From Megalonaias nervosa (lineage: Eukaryota > Mollusca > Bivalvia > Unionida > Unionidae), in assembly GCA_016617855.1 (NCBI GenBank), contig JAECUM010001712.1:1-64000 (forward strand): a stretch of DNA of 64,000 bases. The letters run 5' to 3'. Positions 1 to 10,470 of the stretch are shown one piece after another. Each line of letters starts with the position of its first letter. Positions within the stretch are counted from its first letter, which is position 1. Under the pieces are notes generated by a model. The model was not told the origin of the DNA, did no database searches, and worked only from the letters and a program-made list of their open reading frames with translations. Both the position numbers and the translations under genes were made by a program.

Positions 1-39
1 ACGAGGAATAAATCATAACATGGCTATAGCCAGTTCTGA

Positions 40-370
40 GCCACCAATATTGTTTCGCGTAATCGAAAATCGTTCTGGAGGCTTTTGTTTTATCTCGTGA
101 GCTTTCGCAATCAATTACAAAACTCTAACCAGATCCATTTTATGCAATCTAATTTCCTGAGAAAGATACGTTATTCTTACACCTAGCATAAAGTTTTATC
201 TGAATACAGTTGCATGACTTCTGCTGGCTTGCAGTTTTAAAATGTGAAATCTTACTAAACCAGCATGAGACTTCTATTAAAACAAATTCTGCTCGTTCTT
301 TGAGTACTAATAGGTATGAAAATGCTTATTGAGCACAATAAGGTGTTCATTGGAGAGCTGATACATTGAC
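40..370. repeat. Dispersed repeat, copy near left edge
   Basis: Diverged copy of the repeat at 62,530-62,910, same orientation. Its minus-strand peptide is interrupted by a stop. The rest of 370-650 shows nothing recognisable. Confidence 0.45.
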
Positions 371-649
371 CGACCCAACTTTTCGTTACCAAAACACAGG
401 GACTTTCCCTTGATCTCGTCACCATGGCTGACACTTGAGTCAACACCTCCTGCTAACTCTTAAAGCTAGGCCGAGCAATGGATACTCATCCATTTTTCCC
501 ATGAATATGCTCATAACCACCTTCTCGCATAGTATTCAGGCACACAGAATAAAAATTTAATGACCATTTCCTCATAATATAATATTTGCAATAGGAGTTT
601 CACATGCTCGACTTTAATATTTTAATATTTAGTTCTCGAGGGCAAATGA

Positions 650-756
<107 letters not shown>

Positions 757-802
757 CCACATACATTAAAAAATAACATGCATTTAAAGTGTTGGTATAA
801 AG

Positions 803-839
803 CAATTTGATATACCAATACCATTGGTATATCAAATTG
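803..839. repeat. Perfect 17-bp inverted repeat with 3-base loop
   Basis: CAATTTGATATACCAAT, then ACC, then ATTGGTATATCAAATTG. It lies close to the (CA)n(TA)n tract at 653-754. Confidence 0.9.
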
Positions 840-1359
840 TGATCCCCCCATGGCGGAATAATATGCATATATAAACATTCTCGCGAGCGTCTGCTGTTGA
901 TTATAGATCAATGATCAATTTCCACACATTAGTCAATAGTGACCTATGAAAATAACAATGAAAAGTGTTAATAATCCCCGTTTTCAAAATGAATTTAGTA
1001 TGGTACACATTTTCATCACAATCTTTTGTGCTTTCTGTACACCCTTCCCTCTCATGCATAATGGACAAACTGCGCAGAAATGTGGAGTGAGAGAGAAAAG
1101 GAATTTGGGCTGGATTAAAACCTTGAAACAGAAATTACACCAAGTAACCTACAAGAATATGATTAATCGTAACGATACGTGTGCACTTTCCTTGGGATTT
1201 ATCTACTGTGTTTATCAATGATACAAAGTTGCAAACCAGTAAATTCCTCGGTTACGTGGTACACAGTATACATACTGTGATGTATTTAATGTTATGTTTT
1301 GTAGTTTTTTATTAAACATACTATCGATTATTATTATTATTTAAATATGAAAATGTCCA

Positions 1360-1363
<4 letters not shown>

Positions 1364-1417
<54 letters not shown>
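1364..1417. repeat. (CT)n microsatellite
   Basis: About 27 units of CT, followed at 1,550-1,580 and 1,625-1,650 by short (CAGA)n tracts within a duplicated AGTCAAACCGACCA context. Confidence 0.97.
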
Positions 1418-1418
<1 letters not shown>

Positions 1419-1613
1419 CATCGTAACAAGATACGGGCTAAAATCTACGTCATGACGAACGTAGAGGATTTTCGTTTGTGTCATCCCACGATACCTCTGG
1501 ACATATGAATGATGGTAAAAGTTAAGTCAAACCGACCAAAGGATGAGGGACAGACAGACAGACAGACAGACAGACAGAGGCAGAGACAGTTTTAAAGTCA
1601 AACCGACCAGAGT

Positions 1614-1653
<40 letters not shown>

Positions 1654-2107
1654 GTTTATGGTCGGTTGTACTGTTGCTAAAGCAGAATGACTTAGATCAA
1701 CTGTAAATATATTAAAATATTTTAATTACCTCTTGTTGGATCGTCAGTTGGATTAGTTTCTATTCCACGTTAATTTCCAAGCGCCGGTATTTGAATGACG
1801 TAGCTATCCAAGTGTTGCTAGTGCTCTACTTTTATCATTAAAACCATCCTTCATGTTTAAATCCTAAGTGTTCATTATATTGATTTAATCAATGTGGAGA
1901 TAAATAGAAACCAAGAAAAGAAAACAATTAACTTATCAATATGCAGAGATGATTGTAAATAGCCGCTAAAGGCATAGAACTACATTTTGTAGCGGACCCA
2001 CTCGGGGATGTGAGGAGTTCATTCACTAGGCCAATACACAGCTGCTTGTAGTAAATCTGAACTCCGTTCAAAGGGCAAATATATGTATTTGTATGTGATA
2101 TAAATAA

Positions 2108-2260
2108 AATATATGTACAGTATGTACGCTGTATCAATGATATACCACTCGTTGTATAAATTTTTAATTAAAAGGAAACTCAGCAAGCTTCGTTTCCTTT
2201 TAATGAAAAATGTATACATCTCGTGGTATATCATTGATACAGCGTACATACTATACATAT

Positions 2261-2264
<4 letters not shown>
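2108..2264. repeat. Long foldback hairpin next to (TA)n
   Basis: A 29-bp perfect inverted repeat (2,119-2,147 with 2,224-2,252), extended outwards with one mismatch, encloses an imperfect stem and a second 13-bp pairing (2,167-2,179 with 2,192-2,204) around a 12-base loop. The whole 157 bp can fold on itself. It could be a small foldback transposon or a hairpin RNA precursor. Confidence 0.88.

Positions 2265-2266
<2 letters not shown>

Positions 2267-2326
<60 letters not shown>
2267..2326. repeat. (TA)n microsatellite
   Basis: About 28 TA units directly after the foldback hairpin. Confidence 0.97.
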
Positions 2327-2328
<2 letters not shown>

Positions 2329-3672
2329 AACGTTCCCTCTCTTGGTAAAGAGGGGTGGTTAATAGATTGGCGATTGTTATCTAGAGAATGACCTCCCTTG
2401 ATGTTATTGCCCGGCGTGAGTGGATAGAACATCAGCTGAGAACTGAGCGAGACTATTGAGAAGAAATAATACAAAACGAGCCCTTTTAAACAAGAAAAAT
2501 AAAATAAATTTTGTTAATTAATACATGAACTAAAAACTGGCAACCTCAATTCAACAGATTTACATTAATGGAATTTAATAGCAGTGTTCAATTACTGATT
2601 CGTTCATCATGGTAACGAGTGGTGAAGAGAGCACAATGTTCACGCCTGATTTGCATCACCTAGCGTCGTTTTCTTTCTTGTCTCCGTCTGTTTCACGTCG
2701 ACCCACCTCCACGTGTATACTTTGTTCTTCCTCTGATCTTCTATTCCGAACTCTTCGTTTTGTTCCAGACTCCCCTATTTCGGTCTGTCCTCGTCTATTC
2801 CTGGGAAGGCTGTTTCCTTAAATGACAAGATTACTACTAAATCTCTATATGTATCACCACCTAGATGCATATAAAATTCTCTCACTTTCGTTACTCAGAA
2901 GCATAACTAGCTATCCACACTGCATAAATTCTGACATAAGGTGACCTTAACTATTAACAGTCCTTACAAATGACCCCTGTAATATTCACCCAAATTTGAC
3001 CTAATTCCATAGATCATTACTCTCGCTTCACAGCAGCGATTGACCATAAATTACCATGTGGGCGGTGTATACAAAAACTGCCGTATATTTCTGTATACGC
3101 TACTATATGACTTCTTACATCTATCTAGTCAGTTCCACTCAATAAGATAATACTCCATTACTATTGCATAAGATTCTCTAAATTCTAGCTTACAGTAATC
3201 CCTAAATTACAAGATTCTTTAAGAATTACAAAATTATATATAAATATGCAATTATCATTAACTCACAATAATCTGTATCATCCTAACAGACAAAGGAAAT
3301 TAATTCATATAACCTTATAAATCCTACACATCTGAAATTTTTGGATCGCATGCAATCCGTCAATTCTATCAATGAACTAGTAACTGTAAAATTAAAGAAA
3401 TAAATTGCATAACATCTCTATCATATCAACAGATTTCTATGAAACTGAATAAACGATGCATAGTATGGATCATAGTCATTTCAAACACATTTGCATAAAA
3501 CAAACAAACAAAATAGAAAATTACATGGAAATTAAAATTGCATACCTTAACGCTGTTCTTTCCCCACAAATCGTGCGTCGTAGCACTATAGCCTGTATTT
3601 CCTATCAAGACAACCACCTGGTCCCTTTATTTGTTCACGAGGAAAGCACTATTCTCTAGTTTTCTCCCGGAG

Positions 3673-4050
3673 TCAAACATTGTCTTCTCGCAAGAAAAAT
3701 CGGACTAAAGAATTTTGACCAAGGTCGTTACTTTTAAATTCACATTGCTTCCAAAGTATACGCCTTAATTTAACTGGCCAATCGTAAGCAGCGATTCCTA
3801 AATCTTCCCCAAGACAATCATTTTTTGTCAGATTTTGACAACCTAGAATCTGAGAATTACGATGCATATCAATTACCCTTTGAAAATCGATTATTTCACA
3901 TGAGGTTCCATTCAAGCGGCTATGGTTGATAACAGTGCTGTACTTTACCCATGATAGCTTTACGATTTCAGGGTCAATTCTACTGAACCACGGATGCTGA
4001 CCTTTCAAGTTTAACAGCTGAGATAGAGAAATGTCGGAGTGGTCTTTCAC
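3673..4050 (-). other. Unassigned 125-codon open frame
   Basis: The longest frame in the window outside repeats and TRIM. Composition is ordinary, with no signal peptide, membrane segment or known motif. It starts at an ATG. Possible exon or transposon remnant; it could equally be chance in AT-rich DNA. The surrounding 2,330-4,080 shows nothing else recognisable. Confidence 0.25.
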
Positions 4051-4124
4051 AATGAATTTTCTGGCTTGTCTATAATGAAATTTTAATGCACATTAAGAGT
4101 CAATACTCATTTAAAATTCGACAC

Positions 4125-4251
<127 letters not shown>

Positions 4252-4399
4252 GACAGAAATTATATTATCTGTTATTATCCGTACACGCTAACACATCTCT
4301 TTTGCGTCTCTGTATTATATATATGCATTTTTCTAAGTTACAAGGTACAAACGTAAAAGGAATTTACATTACTATATGGTCATTCTTTTTTCTCCGTTA

Positions 4400-6102
4400 A
4401 CTTTACATTGTTAGAATCAAGCGATATTTTATCACGTTGCACTCACGTGTGCACAATAGTGTATTAGGAACAACTTTGTAAACAAATCATATAAACTCTC
4501 ATAGTTGAAGCTTTAAGTTTTGGTTGATTAAATTTGTTTCTGAATGAACTAAAGCAGATGTTTCATGGACTGCTACATGCCGGCTGCTTTGTCACATTCC
4601 GAGTTAACTTTACTGATGGAATGTTTAGGATTTAGGCTAGCTATAGAAGCCCGAGAGGGCCCTTACATCTAACATGCAAGTAACAAGGCATAAACTGTGT
4701 TCTCCAGCTGGTAATAAGAATGGCCAACAATTGGTTTACAGTTTTACATACTGCATTTCCTCAAAATGTACTTTCTTAGTTCTGCAAATCCGAAGTATAT
4801 GAGCCATGTATGGGTTCTCAAGCTTCATTACACATTTTGAAATTGTACTGTAATTTAGACTATATTCCAAGTGCAGTTACAAACTCCTTACTGTACTCAA
4901 AATGAAATAAACATTATATTACATAGCGTATTTTTTGATAATTGCAATTGAAAGACATCATATTTGTCCCACATTAAGATTTCAAACATTCAATGACAGA
5001 ACAGAAAAACACTTGCAGATGTCAACACGCTACTGAAATCCGATGTGCTTCATGTACAATTGGCACAGATAAATCCAGTCCATAATAAGGAAATTTCGTA
5101 GAATCGACAAAAATAGCAAAAGCTATTCAATCCAGATCAAGTGGAAAAGTTGTTGCTATGCGCATTCATTCACAATATGACTCTAAATTTTAATTTTAAG
5201 TAGACCAAAACGCCAGTTTCTTTCGAAAGGTATGTCTAGCGCGCTACAAAGTTCAAGTTTATTTGGGCGGAGTAATGTACGCATTAATAATGTTGTTGTT
5301 GTGTAATGATGAATCTGCGCTTGTGTATGTAGTTTGGAATAAGGCATACATTCAGTTACTTTGTTTCTTGTAGTGTATTTTTGTTTATATAATTAAACCT
5401 TAGGTAGAATTAAAAAAATGAGCATATAATAAAAAGTTTACAGCATTGGTATGGGAATATATTAAGTCGTTTGGTTGGATGGATATACTGCACTCCCAAG
5501 GTCGTGCAGTATTTCCATCCGAAAAACTAGTTCATATTTTCCAATACAAATGCAGTAACCTACAAATATTGTGAATTAAATCCCAAAAATCAGAAACGTT
5601 CTATCACAAATCCAACATTATACAGTATTCAGGATGCAGTCCACTACTGAATGTGCTGATGTACCGATAGTCTTGAATGAGCTGATCTACCAACAGTTTC
5701 GATGTATCATATTGATATAATCCAGATTCCAGTTGAACGAATTCACAAGAATCCGAAAATAGTTACTTTGTCCAAAATATTGATCAGACGTTTTTAATTC
5801 CAATGAATAATTTTAAATAAATGATTCCTTTGAAATTTTATCCGAACACAACAGTAAATAATTCTAGAGACTGAACGTAAAAGAAGAATTAATCATTTGA
5901 TTCACAACAACCTTATATTTAAGAAAAAAATCTATGACGCAATAAAATGGCTTTAATGTGGGTCAGAAGTTCATTTCAAGAACATTCTAAGTTTCTCTTT
6001 TACGAAAACCTAGACATTAAATTCATGTATCAGTAAACAAACAGCAGATACATACAAAAACTTTATCAACAATCGTGATATAAAGGTAAAGCAAACAACA
6101 CA

Positions 6103-6107
<5 letters not shown>
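4400..6107. other. No gene seen
   Basis: AT-rich DNA with stops in all frames. It holds only the hairpin at 5,477-5,520. Confidence 0.6.
5477..5520. repeat. 17-bp near-perfect hairpin
   Basis: GGATGGATATACTGCAC pairs with GTGCAGTATTTCCATCC (16 of 17) across a 10-base loop. It stands alone in an otherwise featureless 1.7 kb. Confidence 0.85.

Positions 6108-6174
<67 letters not shown>
6108..6174. repeat. (TA)n microsatellite
   Basis: About 33 TA units. Further (TA)n tracts lie at 30,619-30,674, 60,177-60,229 and 61,443-61,516. Confidence 0.97.
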
Positions 6175-6177
<3 letters not shown>

Positions 6178-6888
6178 GAGAAATATTTACAAAGCAATCT
6201 TTACCATTTTGTAGATAACATCTCAGTTGAAATTCGGATAATTACTTAACTATTGATTAAATGAGTATATAATTCTTTTTTAAACATCTTTCTTTGCACA
6301 CAATCAGAGATCACCTATATAGCTATTCAGAACGCACTAAGAAAACATTCAATGTAATTAGCATGTCAAGAAATGCGAAATATTTTACTGGCAATGTTAT
6401 GTAGTTTAGAGCACATGTGGCGATCGGAACAGCGAAACTACTTGACGGAAAATGCCTTGGATATTCCGATTACATATTTGCCGGGTTTAAACCGAGATGT
6501 AGCGATTAAAAGTGATATTTGAAAAGATTAAGTAAAAAAAAACAATCACTGAATCAATTACTATCACATCGCATTCACTCCGAAGTAGCCAGGAAATTTC
6601 ATTTGTTGCCTTGGTGCCTGTGTGTGAAAGACGCGAAGTAACGGATAAACATTTCGCAAAATTGTCCCTTCAGAATCAGTAAGGTTACTTAAATGGTAAT
6701 GGATGAAATGTGCAGAGTGTCTTATTTACATCGGTGAACGTTATGAGCGACTATATGCTCAAATGATACCAAAAATTAGTTCTGAGTCATCGAGAAGTCA
6801 TATTGTGACCGGCGAGAGTTAGCTTCCTTGTGTTAATTTGTGAGTATATACATTAGTTTACCCCCAAATCAAGTGCCCGTTGTTCATA

Positions 6889-8187
6889 ATGGCGATTGCT
6901 ATAACGCAGACTGAAGAGGAACCAACTTGCCCGATTTTGTTTGGGACTGTTCAATGCGCCAAGACAGCTTCCGTGTACCCATACATTCTGTCAGAGTTGT
7001 CTACAGTTCTACATCACAAGCAAGGCTACAGAATATGAGAAAAAGGGACACATTGAGTGTCCGGTATGCAGAAAAACAGCAGGTCATTTTAAATAGAATA
7101 AACCAGCTAATGAATGGGCGTGTCTCTTTCCAGCCGAGACAGTTTTGCAATCCATGTTATTGATGAAATCGAAAGTAGTTCGTTTATGTGATGCTTGTAA
7201 CTCTGAGGGAACTTCTGTCACGGCTACGGGATTCTGTGAAGTATGCGAGGACGTAATGTGTGATAACAGCCAAAACGTCCACAGGGAACAGAAAATGTCA
7301 AAAATTCACACTGTTCTTACAACTGAAGACTTACTGAATAACCCGCAAAATGTGATGATATTTGCTGAAGGTTTTACATGCTTTGAACACAGTGGTGCAG
7401 ATCTAAAATTCTACTCTTATACTTACAAGGTTGCCTGTTGTGGAATTTGCTTCTTAGAAAGCCAAAACACTTCTTCTGATGTGAGAAAGTTGAAGGAGGA
7501 ACTCCCTGTACTGCTACGTCAAACCAAACCAAGTGAAATCATTGAAGTCAGAGAAAAATATGAGAGGACAAACATCCTGACAGTACAGGTGAAATTCACT
7601 CCACTTTTACAATCTATTTGATAGCTCTCATCATCCGCAATTGGAAAACTTGTGACCATTACTAGCTCAACTCTTTCTATACATGGTTTGAGGAAACCAA
7701 CAAAGGAATGCCGGGATGAGAAAGTTGAACAATGTAATGTTGATATACGTGGAGGTAGACCATATTATAGTGGTGTTACCATTCTCCCTAGAGACAGGGT
7801 GATGCTTGTTGATAAGAGCAATAGTCAGTGCATTCTTCATAACAATTCACATCAATTCGTTACAAAATACCAACTCACAGGAACTCTTTGTGACATTTGT
7901 GTTGTGGGTGATGAGGAAGTGGCTGTATTTGTGTATGATCAAAATAAAATTCAGATTCTATCAGTCCAGTACGAACAATAACAACTAAACATACGTGCTA
8001 TGGCCTTGCAGCAGCTGATAAGGGAGAGATGGTTGCGGTTTGGGACTGTGGTTATAATAAGTATTGCTGGAGTCTTGTCAGAGATGAGAGAGAGGTCAAT
8101 TATTCTGGTCAGTATAACTTACCATCTGGATGCAGCAACTACATAGCTCTGAATAACTTTAAAACACGAGTTTATGTTACTGTACTT
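6889..8187 (+). pseudogene. Decayed TRIM copy lacking the coiled coil
   Basis: The sequence aligns along its length with the intact TRIM gene 3.6 kb downstream in the same orientation. It starts at ATG 6,889 but carries many lesions. An extra T in the run at 6,935-6,938 shifts the frame inside the RING. Gln69 has become TAG (7,094-7,096). A 351-bp in-frame deletion at 7,547/7,548 removes the region matching residues 220-336. Two adjacent stops, TGA and TAG, lie at 7,619-7,624. A 19-bp deletion near 7,965 falls between two copies of ATCAGT. Zinc ligands are also lost: C127 to S in B-box 1, and C176 to S, H179 to Y, H192 to Q in B-box 2. Homology stops near 8,187, so the last propeller repeats are missing. 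It cannot make a TRIM protein; a short B-box peptide from 7,145-7,621 is conceivable but unlikely. Confidence 0.93.
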
Positions 8188-8289
8188 AAGAATCACGCTG
8201 AGATTGATATCTCGTTACAACGTTATTTGGAGGGGACGGACGATCGAGACACTATGAGAACTATATCTTATGTATATGCCCACAAGAAT

Positions 8290-8304
8290 ACTTGATGTTG
8301 TATG

Positions 8305-8343
<39 letters not shown>

Positions 8344-8512
8344 TAATAGATTAGCTATAAATGACGTATATCTGGTTTAGGAGAAAAGCGGAAGAAAAAA
8401 AAAAAACCAGGACGAACGAACCCGTGACTCGGACCCACGCGGATATATTTGAGATGTCAGTGACATCCAAAAGCGAGCACCGTAAACCATTGGCCACGGA
8501 TGTAATATCAGT
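8290..8512 (-). mobile_element. SINE-like element with (ATT)n tail, minus strand
   Basis: Minus-strand head with TGGCCAATGGTTTACGGTGC and B-box-like GGGTCCGAGTC, then a T run, then an unrelated body ending in (ATT)n at 8,305-8,340. It lies next to the 3' break of the TRIM pseudogene. Related to family B in head only. Confidence 0.6.
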
Positions 8513-8584
8513 ATAACAAAATTGACCTAATACAGATATTATCTCATTGTAATAAAGTGAATTGAGTACTGATGTCAGCACATT

Positions 8585-9285
8585 GTTGTTGCTGTTGTTG
8601 TAGGGCTTAACGCCATTTTTCATCACACGATATGCTATATATGGCGGCCAGTATTAATGGTGGAGGAAGAAACCGGGAAATGCCCGGAAAGAACCACCGA
8701 CCCACGAGAAGCTACTGGCCTCAGGTCACAATTAATAGTTCCGGTTCAGTACCCACGAATGTAGTCCCAGTCTATTTTTAGATCATTTTTTCCTGTCTCC
8801 GTTTGGTGGTGATACAAGAGTTAGATTTAGGCATTCTTGGTAAGGGTTTAAAGGCAATAGTTTATTCTTTAGAATATGAGCTTATGGTGTGGTTGTCTGT
8901 GTGTATTTCGGCGACAGTGCACAGTGAGTAATAAGGCCTTGGTGATGATCCGGAAGTGAAATCTTTGTTCCATTGCATGGTGTTTTGTTTACAATTCAGC
9001 CTCTCAAAAAAATGGAGGTCAACCCTTGACAAGAGCTTCACCGTAAAGTGATCTTTGAAGGTATTTTAGATTAACATATGATCTGTATTGAATGTCACAC
9101 AGTGGAGAGTTCAGTACTGAGAAACAAATGTAGAGAATATATAGTAAAATTAATTGTGTTCTATGGCCTGTCAGGCAAACTTTCTCACATATTCACATTC
9201 GCCGAATCCACCACTCGAACGCACGCAGACAGAGGTGAAATGGCAGTGATCTGTAACGGAGACTGCTTTAGACCACTCGATCAGC
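8585..9285 (-). mobile_element. SINE family B copy split by a 457-bp insert
   Basis: The tail and body lie at 8,585-8,719, the head at 9,177-9,285; together they match the intact copy at 14,998-15,262. The interruption falls after CTACTGGC, and the sequence resumes at AAACTTTCTC. Confidence 0.82.
8720..9176. mobile_element. 457-bp insertion inside a SINE
   Basis: Bounded by GGC at both sides (8,717-8,719 and 9,174-9,176), a possible 3-bp target duplication. It starts CTCAGGTCAC and ends GGCCTGTCAGGC. No protein, hairpin or known ends are recognised. Confidence 0.55.
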
Positions 9286-9542
9286 TCATTGTAATAAAAT
9301 TTATAGAATAAGGATTCTTATACTGCAAAGGGGGAAAAAAATACTTTCCATAGTTGTAATATAAAAAAATCAGACACCAAAATAAATCTGACTCAACTAT
9401 TCAGGACATGGAAATTTTGCAATATTGTTCATTTTATTTTATTACATATTATATTATGAATGTTTGCATTCATTAACTGTAAGGTTGTAATTGTATATTA
9501 TCAAAATATTTATTGTACTTAAAGGTGTCCATTTGTATGATA

Positions 9543-9850
9543 CCGCTCCGATGGCCAAAATGGTTAGAGGGTCAGCCCCGGATGCATCAGGTCGTGGGTT
9601 CGAACCCCTGCCGAGTCATGCCAAAGACTTATAAAAATGGTACTAACAGCTGACTCGCTTGGCGCTCAGAATTAAGAGGTTAGTGTTAGGATTGGTCGGT
9701 CTGGTGTCAGGATAATGAGAATGGGTGGGACATGATGCCACATATCTGCGGCATGATGCCCCAGTGCTAGACATCACTTTAAACTGCCACACTGCAGACA
9801 TCGTAGCGATATGACTGAAAAATTGTTAAAGCTACGTTAAAATTCAAAAT
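9543..9850 (+). mobile_element. tRNA-derived SINE, family A (second copy)
   Basis: Near full-length, B box GGTTCGAACCC, same body and 3' end as the copy at 13,688, with a (CA)n/(CG)n tail to 9,885. It lies between the TRIM pseudogene and the intact TRIM gene. Confidence 0.87.
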
Positions 9851-9885
9851 CACACACACACACAAGCGTGCGCGCGCACACACAC

Positions 9886-10470
9886 CATTTGTATTGCTGT
9901 TTCTTATCTTCGGGAAAACCACGAAATTTAAAGTGAAAACCTATCAAATCCAAAAATACTGTTTAAAGAAATCCGTAATTTTCCTTGTATGCATCATAGT
10001 CAATAAAAGTACCTCTTAGAATATATGTATTTAAACTTATCAGGTGACATGACCATTTAAAAATATCGGAATCATAGATTGTATTCCTGAAAAAAATTTC
10101 TGTGAAGAAAACTACTTAGATAAAAGTGATCATGAACAATCATTATACAAGCGTCGGAAATGTGCTTTGGTGTGCCGTCTCGTACAGACGATTCTGTTAT
10201 AAATCAATCAATCTCGGCGTCTCCTTGACAACGAATAATTCCTGCATTAATTGACGATCTGACCTAGCCTATATTTTCTATTTGGAGCTATTTATAGTAG
10301 ACTAAGCAATTGTAATCTCTACGTCAGACAAACTGGAGTACCAGTCAAGTTTTTAAAACGTCCATGCAAGACCAGGAAGAAACAATACCACAATCAGTTT
10401 GCGGAATTTATGAGTACACAATAAGTCGTTCTTCAATATTAGATAGGAAAACAAAGGGAGATCGTTGATA
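9886..10470. other. Upstream region of the intact TRIM gene
   Basis: No coding signal. It should contain the promoter and perhaps a non-coding first exon, but I see no convincing TATA box or acceptor. It is not similar to the DNA upstream of the other two TRIM copies. Confidence 0.4.

Noticed and set aside
2326..3660. An LTR beginning TGTAACGTTCCC
   Set aside because: No second LTR, primer-binding site or matching end was found in the window.
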